Shown here piece by piece: positions 43,950-53,077 of a stretch of DNA of 64,000 nt (position 1 is the stretch's first letter; every line of letters begins with the position of its first letter). Below the pieces are notes generated by a model. The model was not told the origin of the DNA. It ran no database searches and saw only the letters and a list, made by a program, of their open reading frames with translations. Source of the DNA: a virus; the IMG/VR virus record IMGVR_UViG_3300027659_000011, positions 62,001 through 126,000 of that record, one strand, 5' to 3'. Made by a program: the position numbers and the translations under genes.

Positions 43950-46179
43950 AGCTGTAATCCTGACCTATTTCTTGATCTACTCCAATAGGGTGTCCTTTAA
44001 TTGAGCATCCGCGATCTTTTTGAGTATTTCTTTTTAAGATTTCGCAATATTCTTCTACACATTCGTCTTTAACTAAAGCTACTATTGAGTCATGAACCAA
44101 CATAAATATTTGTGCATCTATATTTTTAGATTTAATTTCACTGATAGTATCCATAGCCCCAAATAGATTCATGTCTGAGGCTAGGGATTGTATTTCTGCG
44201 TTAATACCACTTCTAACTTCGTGCGCCGCAATTCCTTTATCAGAGGAAAACACATTGATAAGACGACGCTTCCTACCAAAGAAACTATAAGTATAACCAT
44301 TAGCTTCAATAAATTCTTTGCGCGACTTAAGCCAACCTTTGAGTTTGTTAAACTTATCAAAGTAGGACTTAATATCTTGTTTTGCTCTATCGATACCATA
44401 ATATTCTCCAGTTGATTTAGATACTGTATCTGATACTTTCTGTGGTCCAGAACCATACAGAATACCAAAAGAAATTGCTTTAGCAGATTGACGCATAGAA
44501 CCAAACTTATTCTTAACATCATCAACTTCACAAGTTAGATCAAACACCATTTTAGCAATAGTTGAGTGAAAGTCGCCACCGCTAGTAAAAACTTGTTGCA
44601 GATTTTTATCATTACTTAATACTGCTGCGTAATACATTTCAGCAGTAGTCAAATCTTGAGATACTATTTTATATCCTTTAGGTGCTTTAATACACCCTTT
44701 AATGATTGGATTATCTCTAGGTATTTGCTGAGCATTAAACTTGCCACTACTAGACAAACGCCCGCTAGTGGTAAAAATAAGATTAAAGTTTGTACGAATT
44801 CGTTCATCTTTATCAAGTTCCGGTAAAATTTTACTAATGTAAGTATTCTTAATCTTTCCAAGCTGACGTACTTTTAAAATAGCAGCAGGAAGGGGATGTT
44901 TCTCTGATAGCTCTTCTAATACCTCGGCATCTGTAGATATTGCTCCAGTGCCTGTTTTCTTTCCTGTAGGAGTAAGCTTAACATAGTCAAACAATACTTT
45001 ACGTAACTGTTGTACTGAGTTTGGGTTAAATATAATCCCAGCATCTGCTTCGAATTGTTTAACGTGTTCAAAACCATAAACAGCTTGTTTAGCCTCAGCA
45101 ATTTGTGTATCTAAAAAGCCTTCAGCCGCTGTCATTCTTTCTCTATCAATAGGGATTCCTACTTCTTCCATATCCATAAGGAATAAGGTGCCAGGAATTA
45201 AAATTGTTTTATACACTGATAGAATTTTAAGATTATTTTGAAGATTAGGCCAGAACTTATTAAATAGAGTAATTGTTACTGCTGTATCAATAGCAGCATA
45301 CTTTGATATTACATCAAACGGAATAAGATCATAGGTAAAATCTTCAAGTAGCATACTTTTACTTGAACAGTATGTCTTTTTAAAGTCATCTAGTTCAGAG
45401 TCATAGTCACCATACTCTGTATACTTTAGAGCTAGTTGTTTTAATCCGTGACTATCATTTTCATCTAGAGCATAGTGCATTAACATTGTGTCATGTACCC
45501 TATCTCTATTAAATTTAAGACCAATATGATATTCGATCATTTTAATGTCAAATTTCATATTGTGAAAAACTATATCGTACTTTTTAACGATCTCTTCTAA
45601 GAGATCAGTACATACACTATCAAGACAATCAGTAGATATGTAAGCACCGTGTTTATCCTTATAACTAATGGATAGACCTAGCACATATCCGTCTCTTGGG
45701 TATAGAGCAGTAGTTTCTGTATCCATTGCTACATAGCCTTGAGCATTTTCTAAAACTTCTGTTAGAAATTTTACTGCTTGCTTTGTATCAACGATACCTA
45801 AGTAATCACCTGTAATACTGGCGTTACTAATACTACCCTCAACATACTTATGAATACGGTCAACTGATCTCTGGAAGTCTGGTTTTCCTTCTGGCTTAAA
45901 GTGTAGCATTGCTGGATTTGTAATGCATACAAATTTGTCATGCATTAACTGTCCTGCATAATTAGTTACTGAACTAATCTTTGCATATTCTTTTGCGGCT
46001 TCAGAGCCTACTAGAACTACCATGTCATACTCATCTAAACTAACTTCTAAGTCTACATCTTTTTTAAGTAACTTAGTAATTGGTACTGAACTCATATGAT
46101 AGAGATCAAAATCAAAATTAAAATAATTACTATAATTATTTTTACTTGGTGCTTTGTCTATAATTGCAATTTTTTTCAT
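43894..46179 (-). CDS. polA: DNA polymerase, family A, with 3'-5' exonuclease
   Basis: 761 residues. AMDTETTAL (about residue 150) starts the proofreading exonuclease; motif A is SQDLTTAEMYYAAVLS, motif B RQSAKAISFGILYGSG, motif C MLVHDSIVALV. The motif B Phe corresponds to E. coli Phe762, a state linked in the literature to virulent phages. Motif C has His-Asp-Ser where HDE is usual. The N-terminal 140 residues may be a degenerate nucleic-acid-binding domain. Overlaps primase by four bases. Confidence 0.95.
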   Translation of the reverse strand: MKKIAIIDKAPSKNNYSNYFNFDFDLYHMSSVPITKLLKKDVDLEVSLDEYDMVVLVGSEAAKEYAKISSVTNYAGQLMHDKFVCITNPAMLHFKPEGKPDFQRSVDRIHKYVEGSISNASITGDYLGIVDTKQAVKFLTEVLENAQGYVAMDTETTALYPRDGYVLGLSISYKDKHGAYISTDCLDSVCTDLLEEIVKKYDIVFHNMKFDIKMIEYHIGLKFNRDRVHDTMLMHYALDENDSHGLKQLALKYTEYGDYDSELDDFKKTYCSSKSMLLEDFTYDLIPFDVISKYAAIDTAVTITLFNKFWPNLQNNLKILSVYKTILIPGTLFLMDMEEVGIPIDRERMTAAEGFLDTQIAEAKQAVYGFEHVKQFEADAGIIFNPNSVQQLRKVLFDYVKLTPTGKKTGTGAISTDAEVLEELSEKHPLPAAILKVRQLGKIKNTYISKILPELDKDERIRTNFNLIFTTSGRLSSSGKFNAQQIPRDNPIIKGCIKAPKGYKIVSQDLTTAEMYYAAVLSNDKNLQQVFTSGGDFHSTIAKMVFDLTCEVDDVKNKFGSMRQSAKAISFGILYGSGPQKVSDTVSKSTGEYYGIDRAKQDIKSYFDKFNKLKGWLKSRKEFIEANGYTYSFFGRKRRLINVFSSDKGIAAHEVRSGINAEIQSLASDMNLFGAMDTISEIKSKNIDAQIFMLVHDSIVALVKDECVEEYCEILKRNTQKDRGCSIKGHPIGVDQEIGQDYSFGKFDKQYLIEGTSLSNI

Positions 46180-47030
46180 ATTTTTGTATATTCTATTAAA
46201 GAGTTTACATCCTCTTGCGTGATTACACCAGGATCTTGTCCCTCTGGTAAATCAATAATTTCGGTTAAGAATCCGGCCTCTTCGATTAAAGGTTTAATCT
46301 TTTTAGCGGCTTCTCTACCTGCTTCGTCTCCGTCATAAAGAATGAATACTTTTTCAATACCCATAACTTTATAACTCAACATTTTTTCTTTAGTTTCGTT
46401 TAGTAATTTGCTTGTACCAAAAGTACATACAGTATTTTTTAAACCTTTGTCATAACAATTAAGCATATCAAATATGCCTTCTACTAGAACAATGGTTTTG
46501 TGCTTTTCTTGAAATTTTGCTGGGAATAATGGAATAGAAGCGCCGCTAGGATAGTTCACATATCTAGGGTTTCCATTTGACATACTATGTCTTCCAACAT
46601 AGCACATTGTTTTTCCTCTAACGTCAGTTATTGGGAAAACAATTCTATCAATCATTTTTTCTACTTGATCGGTTTCAAACGCTTTAAAGTGTTTTAATGT
46701 CTGTGTAGATATATTTCTAAATGAACGATTAATTGGTTTAGCTCCGTCTAAGGGCTCTAAACCATTTGTTGATTCTTTTAAAGTATTAAGTTTCTCTTTT
46801 AGTTTGGCTACTCTAACTGAAACATTATTAGTTAATAAACCATAATATTTAAATATATTTGTTTTAAAGCCACAAGAGAAACAGTGCGCTATTCCTGTAC
46901 CTCTATCAATTCTAAAACTAGGGTTAGAGTCGTTGTGGTCAGGATTAAAACATTTAGTAACATAGTCTCTACCAGACACAGAAAAAGCAACACCTTTATC
47001 TTTAAGTAATTCTAGTACTGGGTCGCTCAT
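46176..47030 (-). CDS. DNA primase with zinc finger and TOPRIM domain
   Basis: 284 residues from ATG at 47030 that overlaps the helicase stop (TAATG). CFNPDH...AHCFSCG is a CHC2-type zinc finger; VLVEGIFDML and FILYDGDEAGREA are the TOPRIM acidic motifs. Length is like phage primases rather than cellular DnaG (about 580). It makes primers on the lagging strand with the adjacent DnaB-like helicase. Confidence 0.9.
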   Translation of the reverse strand: MSDPVLELLKDKGVAFSVSGRDYVTKCFNPDHNDSNPSFRIDRGTGIAHCFSCGFKTNIFKYYGLLTNNVSVRVAKLKEKLNTLKESTNGLEPLDGAKPINRSFRNISTQTLKHFKAFETDQVEKMIDRIVFPITDVRGKTMCYVGRHSMSNGNPRYVNYPSGASIPLFPAKFQEKHKTIVLVEGIFDMLNCYDKGLKNTVCTFGTSKLLNETKEKMLSYKVMGIEKVFILYDGDEAGREAAKKIKPLIEEAGFLTEIIDLPEGQDPGVITQEDVNSLIEYTKI

Positions 47031-48409
47031 TATGTATCCCAAGGTAGATCAGCAGCAGGTTCTTCTACCTTACCTGCTCGCTTAATCTTTTTAGGTTTAT
47101 CTTCTGGTTGGGTTGGTTTTTCAATAGATATAGGACTAATTCGTAAACTTTCCCAATCCATACCGCTAGTAAATTTCATTTCTTTAGCGCCACGAATTTT
47201 TGTGGTTTCAAAACTCATTGCGGCATCTTCCTTGGTATTAGCTTCCATAAGCAAGGCAATATCTGCTGCATCTAGAATACCTTTAGCAAATCGAGTTTCA
47301 CCACTATTATCAATTTGATATGGGCTAACCATTACGATGTCATATTTACGTGCCATCTCTTTTAGTTTCTTAGAGATAATAATTTGTGGTTGCCAATCGA
47401 ATTGACTAGCTCCCTCTACTACAATTTGATTTAAGTAATCAATGACGGCAACCGCAAACTTATCTCCAAAACGGGATTTCATTTTTCCAAGGTGTAAATC
47501 TATCGAACTTAGGGTCAATGCCCTATCATCAATAATTACCATTTGATTATGTTCTTTAAGACTACATTCTCTTACTAAGGTTTCTTCAAACTTATATTGA
47601 TCTTTATCTTTAAGAAAATCCATTACTAATTTGTCAGAGTCTTCGTACATATTTGCACGAGCTTTTACTACTTTTAATAGTTCAATATCAGTTAAAGTAT
47701 TGTTCTTAAGATTTTGGTGATTAACATTAGCTAAGATACTCATGTTGCGTTGTAGTGTCTCGTGAGCTTCCATCTCAATAGTAAAATAGATGCAAGCATT
47801 ACCCGCTTCATATTGGTTAATCATAATATTACTACAAGTAATAGACTTACCAGAGCCACGCTTACCACCAATTAATATTAGTTCTTGTCTAGCTACACCA
47901 CCTAGTACAGAATCAAAAGTATTATTCAATCCTAAGTGTACACGATTTTTAGCTAGTTCATCAGGGCGAACAAATACCATGATATCGTTCATGGTATACA
48001 CACCCTCTGTTGTTAGAGTTTTTTCATCTAAGGTTAGTACTATACTCGCTAAATTATCTTTTATTTCTGTACTATCGTATACTGGTAATTTATCAATAAA
48101 TTTATCCAATAAAGCAATAGCTTGATTTTGGGTATACTGATCTATAAGGGCATCTAATGCCACTTCAGCAGTAATTTCAGTCTCATCAATAAGACGAAGA
48201 GTTGCTAGCGTTTTTTGTGCCAACCCCTCTCTAGCAATAGCGTCTAGATCATCGAACGATGGTATAGTACTATACTTGTCATAGTATCTAGTAATTAAAC
48301 TATATACCGAGGAGTAGGCAGGGTCAAGAAACGCGAGCTTTAATTTGCTCCAAACATCTAAATTCTTTTCTGTTAGTAGTTTATTAATGACAACTGCGCT
48401 AATATCCAT
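47030..48409 (-). CDS. Replicative DNA helicase, DnaB-like
   Basis: 459 residues. GGKRGSGKSITCSNIMINQYEAGNACIYFTIEMEAHE is the Walker A region plus the following strand of RecA/DnaB helicases; NQMVIIDDRA and FAVAVIDYLNQI act as later strands with the Walker B Asp. Charged, Lys/Pro-rich C-terminus for partner binding. Followed by primase and polymerase in one operon. Confidence 0.9.
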   Translation of the reverse strand: MDISAVVINKLLTEKNLDVWSKLKLAFLDPAYSSVYSLITRYYDKYSTIPSFDDLDAIAREGLAQKTLATLRLIDETEITAEVALDALIDQYTQNQAIALLDKFIDKLPVYDSTEIKDNLASIVLTLDEKTLTTEGVYTMNDIMVFVRPDELAKNRVHLGLNNTFDSVLGGVARQELILIGGKRGSGKSITCSNIMINQYEAGNACIYFTIEMEAHETLQRNMSILANVNHQNLKNNTLTDIELLKVVKARANMYEDSDKLVMDFLKDKDQYKFEETLVRECSLKEHNQMVIIDDRALTLSSIDLHLGKMKSRFGDKFAVAVIDYLNQIVVEGASQFDWQPQIIISKKLKEMARKYDIVMVSPYQIDNSGETRFAKGILDAADIALLMEANTKEDAAMSFETTKIRGAKEMKFTSGMDWESLRISPISIEKPTQPEDKPKKIKRAGKVEEPAADLPWDT

Positions 48410-48709
48410 TTACTCTACCTTACTTTCGTTGTCAATAATTACTTGGTCTAAAATTTCTTGTAATTTATATAGAGTTTCATTGCGTAATTTTTGAATACTT
48501 GCCTGGTAACCAAACTTATCGTCAAAGAGAAGTCCCAGTTGTTGGTGTGTTATGATTTGTTGTAGTCCAAAGTATATTAAATCATGAGGCTTATTAGACT
48601 CAGGTGTAATATCCACTTTAATAGACTTACCATAGTTATGTTCAGCTTGCTTAACTACTTCTTCTGCAGTGAAGGAATCTGTATCGTGGTATGTAATTGT
48701 GATTTTCAT
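48410..48709 (-). CDS. Hypothetical protein upstream of helicase
   Basis: 99 residues from ATG at 48709. An earlier start at 48730 would lie within the upstream terminator, so it is rejected. KITITYHDTDSFTAEEVVKQAEHNYGKS and DLIYFGLQQIITHQQLGLLFDDKFGY look globular and helical. Adjoins the DnaB-like gene; a loader or accessory role is a guess. Confidence 0.5.
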   Translation of the reverse strand: MKITITYHDTDSFTAEEVVKQAEHNYGKSIKVDITPESNKPHDLIYFGLQQIITHQQLGLLFDDKFGYQASIQKLRNETLYKLQEILDQVIIDNESKVE

Positions 48710-48718
48710 AGTACAAAT

Positions 48719-48754
48719 AAAAAAGGCCAAGAGCTAAAAATAACTCCTGGCCTT
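48719..48754 (-). terminator. Intrinsic terminator after HTH protein gene
   Basis: AAAGGCCA.../...TGGCCTTT stem with T-run on the minus strand (48719-48725). It separates the HTH-protein gene from the helicase operon. Confidence 0.8.
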
Positions 48755-48776
48755 TAAGTAACTTTAAGTGTTACAA

Positions 48777-49520
48777 TTAAGCTGCTTTAGCTTCGGCTTT
48801 GGCTTTCTTAGCTGCACCATCATAATCCTTAACGGAAATACCACGGCGAGTAAGAAGGGTCTTAAGACCACGTTCTGTCTTATCAACAGCTTTAGCAATT
48901 TCAGCAACTGTCATGCTAACGATATCGTTGCCCAATGCTTGCACTGGATCAATAACGTTTTTAGCATGGCTATCTTTTTGTGCAGGGATACGATCAATTT
49001 GACCCTTACGTGTCAAGCTGAGAGCTTTACCACGCACTGAAGGGATGCTCTTACCTAAGGCAACAGCAATTTCTTCAATATATTTACCTGCTTGAGCCAT
49101 TTTGATAAATGTGGCTTCTTCTTGCTCTGTATATGTACGAGCAGCTTCAACTTTTTCAGCTGGCTTAACATTGCCAGTCAATTCTAAAGCAAGTAATTTG
49201 CCTTGAATTTGCTTAGCAGTGAAAGTACCTTGCGCGAAGCGTTCAGCGATTTCTTTATAAGTCATTGCACCAGAATTGCTTGTTACCAAGTTAGACAGTG
49301 CAGCGCCCTGCTCAGGTGTAAAGGCAGAAACCTTTTCCTTAGCCATAGAAGCAACTTCACGGTCTAGTTGACGCAATTTGGCTCCTACTGAACGTACAGT
49401 TACGTTCAAGGCTTCAGCTGCTTGCTCAACCCGCTCGACACTTACTGGACTCTGATTGCCTACGATGGACAAAAGTTGAGCAACAGCTTGGTCAGACCAT
49501 TTTTTAGCTTTTTCAGTCAT
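48777..49520 (-). CDS. Multi-HTH DNA-binding protein
   Basis: 247 residues. Four to five helix-turn-helix-like repeats, each ending with a recognition-helix motif: RSVGAKLRQL, KQIQGKLLAL, PSVRGKALSL and RGLKTLLTRRG. Lys/Ala-rich ends. Resembles phage DNA-binding and transcription-associated proteins. It has higher G+C codon choice than neighbouring genes, perhaps for high expression, and its own terminator. Confidence 0.65.
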   Translation of the reverse strand: MTEKAKKWSDQAVAQLLSIVGNQSPVSVERVEQAAEALNVTVRSVGAKLRQLDREVASMAKEKVSAFTPEQGAALSNLVTSNSGAMTYKEIAERFAQGTFTAKQIQGKLLALELTGNVKPAEKVEAARTYTEQEEATFIKMAQAGKYIEEIAVALGKSIPSVRGKALSLTRKGQIDRIPAQKDSHAKNVIDPVQALGNDIVSMTVAEIAKAVDKTERGLKTLLTRRGISVKDYDGAAKKAKAEAKAA

Positions 49521-49535
49521 TTATTTTTCTCTTTT

Positions 49536-50291
49536 TTAAATTTTCGATACAAAATCTTTTAGATTTGTTACTATTGTTACGCCATATTCTTCTGCTTTTT
49601 TGCGTTTGGTACTTCCTTTATCTTCTTCATCTATTAAGTATTTTAACGTCTTTGTTACAGACTCTACTACTATCAAACCTGCGGCCTCTAATATCTTAGT
49701 TGCTTCGGCTTTTGTTTTAAATGAAGTCAATTTACCAGTAATACAGACAGTGGGGCCATCAGTCTTACTAGATTTAACATTGTCGGACTTGAGAGAGAAT
49801 GGCAAGAACTCTTTCATTTCTGGATATTCCAGATTAATCCAATTCAGTAAGTTAGAAGTAACTTTTTCACCAAGACCTGCTTGTTTACAAGTTTCTTGAG
49901 TAATTTCTTCTATAGAACTAACTACACCAGCAATTTTTTTAGAAGCTGTTCCACCCACTAATGGGATAGAAAAAGCGGCTAAAACGGTGGCTAGATCAGC
50001 ACCTTTAGCTCTCTCGATTTCATCTAAGAGCTTATCCACTACTTTTTCACTACCTAAAGACTCTATTGCAGAATCCCTATCTAAGTAAAAAAGTTCAGTT
50101 ATATCAGCTAGACCTAGTTTTTCTATAGTCTTTGGTCCAAAACCTTTGATACCAAGAGTTTTAGTAAAATGCTCTAGCTTTTTACCTAATTGAGCCTCGC
50201 ACGATAGATTTCTACAAAACAGTTGTTCATTTACCATTTCCAGTTTATAGGAACAGCAAGGACAAGTTGTAGGAATTTCAATCTTTTGCAT
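49536..50291 (-). CDS. ligA-C: NAD+-dependent DNA ligase, C-terminal half (zinc finger, HhH, BRCT)
   Basis: 251 residues. Four-Cys zinc finger (Cys10, Cys13, Cys26, Cys31), helix-hairpin-helix region (KGFGPKTIEKLG, IPLVGGTASKKIAG), and a BRCT domain from about residue 175 (TVCITGKLTSFKTKAEATKILEAAG). These are exactly the last three domains of bacterial LigA, separate from the catalytic half encoded upstream. It has its own sigma70 promoter. Confidence 0.9.
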   Translation of the reverse strand: MQKIEIPTTCPCCSYKLEMVNEQLFCRNLSCEAQLGKKLEHFTKTLGIKGFGPKTIEKLGLADITELFYLDRDSAIESLGSEKVVDKLLDEIERAKGADLATVLAAFSIPLVGGTASKKIAGVVSSIEEITQETCKQAGLGEKVTSNLLNWINLEYPEMKEFLPFSLKSDNVKSSKTDGPTVCITGKLTSFKTKAEATKILEAAGLIVVESVTKTLKYLIDEEDKGSTKRKKAEEYGVTIVTNLKDFVSKI

Positions 50292-50313
50292 AGTTTTTTC
50301 AATTTAAGTAGTA

Positions 50314-50342
50314 ATTATACAGGAAATGGAATGCTTTGACAA
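50314..50342 (-). promoter_or_regulatory. Sigma70-type promoter for ligase C-half
   Basis: TTGTCA (50337-50342), 17-bp spacer, TATAAT (50314-50319) on the minus strand, between the two ligase genes. Confidence 0.8.
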
Positions 50343-50389
50343 GTCTATTTTTTGTATGCCTAGACCATAGCTCGAATAATTGAATTTTA

Positions 50390-51343
50390 TTATGCTGCTA
50401 CCTTGTGAGTAATACAGGGAATAATTTCTCCACCTAGTACTACACCGACACGATCGCCTATACAAATATCCAACATCTCTATGAACCCAGGGTTATTTAA
50501 TGTTGCTTTACTCACTAACTTGTCACCAATATAAATTGGATCTAAATGAGCTACTGGAGTAACTTTACCAGACTTACCCACACTCCATTCAACAGATAGG
50601 ATTGTAGTCTCTACAGCCTCTTGACGCTCTTTTCTAGCGTAAGCACCTCGTGGATGTTTGGCTGTGTATCCAAAGTTTTCAAATTCTTCGTTATTGTTTG
50701 CTCTAAATACTAACCCATCACAGGGGTAAATATTATGCAAATCTTTTTCTAGAACTGTTTGAAACCCTTGGACTTTCAATAGTATCATATCTTTTACAAA
50801 TTCACTAGCTTGATATGGGTATACTCCATATGCATAGAATGAAATTGCACGGGTTTTAAATTCATTAAAGTCTTTAAGATTCAATGAACCAGCAGCATAA
50901 TTACGACTATTAGGAATCTCTTTTATTGCTACAATTTCTCCAGTAACCTGAAACATACCTAATCTTTGGACTGTTAAAGGAACTAAGTCTTTTCTAGAAA
51001 TTAGTTTTTCTGTAATGTCGGTGCCTTCAATACCATCACCACGAGTTAGTGCTTGTACTAACTCGCCATTGATATAAAGAAGACTTACTGCTGCACCATC
51101 AAGTTTAGGTGTTGTACTAATGTTTGTAACACCTTTTAAAGGGGCTTCACCCTCATCAGCATAATACTTTTGCAAACTATACATAGGGTATAAATGTTTA
51201 GCAATATTATCATGCTGTTTAGCACCTAACTTAGAATATCCTGAACTTTCTGCTAGACGATCAAAAGCCTCATCAGAGATGATGGGGCTTCCAGAATAAT
51301 AGGAAATTGAGGCTTCGTCAAGGTAGGCTTTTAATTTATTCAT
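50390..51343 (-). CDS. ligA-N: NAD+-dependent DNA ligase, N-terminal half (adenylation and OB domains)
   Basis: 317 residues. YYSGSPIISDEAFDRL is domain Ia that binds NMN; PKLDGAAVSLLY holds the adenylated Lys80; TRGDGIEGTDIT, VTGEIVAIKE, SRNYAAGSLNLKD, PCDGLVFR and VGKSGKVTPVAHLDPI follow the adenylation domain; SKATLNNPGFIEMLDICIGDRVGVVLGGEIIP is the OB fold. It ends where LigA normally continues into its zinc finger. Split NAD+ ligases are known in T5-like phages. Confidence 0.9.
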   Translation of the reverse strand: MNKLKAYLDEASISYYSGSPIISDEAFDRLAESSGYSKLGAKQHDNIAKHLYPMYSLQKYYADEGEAPLKGVTNISTTPKLDGAAVSLLYINGELVQALTRGDGIEGTDITEKLISRKDLVPLTVQRLGMFQVTGEIVAIKEIPNSRNYAAGSLNLKDFNEFKTRAISFYAYGVYPYQASEFVKDMILLKVQGFQTVLEKDLHNIYPCDGLVFRANNNEEFENFGYTAKHPRGAYARKERQEAVETTILSVEWSVGKSGKVTPVAHLDPIYIGDKLVSKATLNNPGFIEMLDICIGDRVGVVLGGEIIPCITHKVAA

Positions 51344-51350
51344 AATCTAT

Positions 51351-51379
51351 ATTATACAATATTTAATAATAAAGTTCAA
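51351..51379 (-). promoter_or_regulatory. Sigma70-type promoter for ligase N-half
   Basis: TTGAAC (51374-51379), 17-bp spacer, TATAAT (51351-51356) on the minus strand; the ATG follows at 51343, so the leader is only a few bases. Confidence 0.8.
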
Positions 51380-51388
51380 GTCAGAATT

Positions 51389-52039
51389 TTATTCGTTCAC
51401 TAGTTCTTTTACAAAGTCTGCCAATAATTCTTTGTGAGTCCATTTATAATAATCATGTTTATAATTATCTTCAACATCATCGTACCATGAAGGCTGTGCT
51501 TCAGGATGACACCCAATAACGCCTATGTTACCTTGGATAACCGCCATAGCACTACCATTTGCGTATCTAGCAACTACTCCATCCATATTGTCTCCCACGA
51601 TAGCACAGCCATCATAGAAGTACATTGTTTCAGGACTACCATCCCATATTACATTTGCAACAGTAGGTCCTTCATAGTCAATATCTGCAACAGGTTGTGT
51701 AATATACTGTGTTACCTCTAGATCAACTACTACATCAAAGTAGTCAGGTCCTGCCCAATATGCTCCCATGCAAATACCTAAATACTTGCCGTTAAATACA
51801 CCTATGAAAGTATGTATGGCATCAATGTGAGTTTCAGTAAAAATATCAAAGAAATCATCTGCATCGCCAATACCACCAGGAAATGCAACTGCATCTACTG
51901 TTCGTAAGAATTCAATATTAAGTTCAGCAATACCAAAAGTACGGATGTTGAAGTCATTAACTAATCCTTCAATCATACCCAAAGCACATTCAGTTTCACA
52001 TTGTGGGTTGTGTATAAATACTGCAACTGTCTTTTTCAT
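51389..52039 (-). CDS. BPL-N / class I glutamine-amidotransferase-like protein
   Basis: 216 residues. VAVFIHNPQCETECALGMIEGL, AVAFPGGIGDADDFFD, the nucleophile elbow YLGICMGAYWAG and GVIGCHPEAQPSW fit the biotin-protein-ligase N-terminal (BPL_N) branch of amidotransferase-like folds. The elbow Cys suggests a hydrolase or transferase. Substrate unknown. Own promoter upstream. Confidence 0.75.
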   Translation of the reverse strand: MKKTVAVFIHNPQCETECALGMIEGLVNDFNIRTFGIAELNIEFLRTVDAVAFPGGIGDADDFFDIFTETHIDAIHTFIGVFNGKYLGICMGAYWAGPDYFDVVVDLEVTQYITQPVADIDYEGPTVANVIWDGSPETMYFYDGCAIVGDNMDGVVARYANGSAMAVIQGNIGVIGCHPEAQPSWYDDVEDNYKHDYYKWTHKELLADFVKELVNE

Positions 52040-52062
52040 GGCTTTTCCTTAATTTATAATAT

Positions 52063-52091
52063 ATTATAACAAATTAAAGAGTCTAGGGCAA
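52063..52091 (-). promoter_or_regulatory. Sigma70-type promoter (minus strand)
   Basis: TTGCCC (52086-52091), 17-bp spacer, TATAAT (52063-52068), driving the BPL_N-like gene. Confidence 0.75.
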
Positions 52092-52388
52092 GCTAGAGTT
52101 TTTAGTAGCTAACTTAGCACTAAAAAACTCAAGTATAGTGGCATCTGACTCCTCAAAAGAACATATTTCCATTAGTCCTTCTAGTAAGGATAAGATATTA
52201 TGAATGGAAGCCTCCATACTTACACCTTCTCTACTAGGTATATATTCACCTTCATACGATAAGAAATATTTACGTAGGTGTATATACTGAAGCCCCCTAA
52301 ATTCATTAACAACTAACTTTAGCTGATAACCTTTTGGCTCGTTCTCGTATATTAGTTTTTCATAGAATTCAGGTTCGTGTTCAGTCAT
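52083..52388 (-). CDS. PC4-like transcription coactivator-type protein
   Basis: 101 residues. KLVVNEFRGLQYIHLRKYFLSYEGEYIPSREGVSMEASIHN matches the PC4/p15 single-stranded DNA-binding fold seen in environmental phages, with the FRG and RKYY-like core. It is one base after the HTH gene. Role in late transcription or single-stranded DNA binding is inferred from family. Confidence 0.6.
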   Translation of the reverse strand: MTEHEPEFYEKLIYENEPKGYQLKLVVNEFRGLQYIHLRKYFLSYEGEYIPSREGVSMEASIHNILSLLEGLMEICSFEESDATILEFFSAKLATKNSSLP

Positions 52389-52389
52389 T

Positions 52390-53016
52390 TTAAATCCTTA
52401 CACCAAGTTCACGAAGATGTTGTAATGAAGCCAACTCGTAAGCTTCTTGATTAGCTGACTGTAGCCATTTTTCTGCTAACAACCATACTCTATAAATATA
52501 ACCATACTTTTGTGTTTTTTGTTCTGCATCAATACGGGCTAAACTATCATATCGCGCAGAGTAAACTATTTCCCCAACTTGAAATCTTTCACGCATAGCG
52601 CCTTCAGGTATAAGTTCTGGTTTAAAGTATGTGTGACCAGGAATTCTAATTGGTACAGAATTTGATTCTAATATATGTTTAATAAAATTACTAGAACGAT
52701 AGGTCATCTTGGAAATTGCGTCAATGGTTTCACCATTGAGATATTCAGATATAATATAAACTATATCTTCTTTACTTGCAGGCTTACCACGTAACGCAGC
52801 CCTGCGTTCAGCATTACGGGCTTGTGTCTTTTTGAAATCCTCAATAATAGTACCAAGACGTGTAGTATTATACGCCATACCAAGAATTTGGCAAGCGTCT
52901 TTTTTAGTAATAGGTTTGACACCTTCTTCAGTAGGTTCAAGTAGACGGATAACTCGAATAATATTCGATTCTGTCATTAATTCGTCTTCACTAGCTGATT
53001 TTTTGCGTGTCGCCAT
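52390..53016 (-). CDS. HTH-containing DNA-binding protein
   Basis: 208 residues. Residues about 20-60 (ITKKDACQILGMAYNTTRLGTIIEDF) and 80-120 (ETIDAISKMTYRSSNFIKHILESNSVPIRIPG) each form a helix-turn-helix unit; the rest (VGEIVYSARYDSLARIDAEQK...YRVWL) is a beta-rich module. Probably a phage transcription or replication regulator. Highly similar layouts occur in marine phages. Confidence 0.6.
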   Translation of the reverse strand: MATRKKSASEDELMTESNIIRVIRLLEPTEEGVKPITKKDACQILGMAYNTTRLGTIIEDFKKTQARNAERRAALRGKPASKEDIVYIISEYLNGETIDAISKMTYRSSNFIKHILESNSVPIRIPGHTYFKPELIPEGAMRERFQVGEIVYSARYDSLARIDAEQKTQKYGYIYRVWLLAEKWLQSANQEAYELASLQHLRELGVRI

Positions 53017-53046
53017 ATAAGTTCTCCGTGTAAACCTTAATTATAA

Positions 53047-53074
53047 ATAAAAAAGGCAGCACTAGGCTGCCTAA
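53047..53074 (-). terminator. Intrinsic terminator (minus strand)
   Basis: AGGCAGC/GCTGCCT stem with TTTTTT on the minus strand, closing the 53078-53434 gene. Confidence 0.85.
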
Positions 53075-53077
53075 TTA

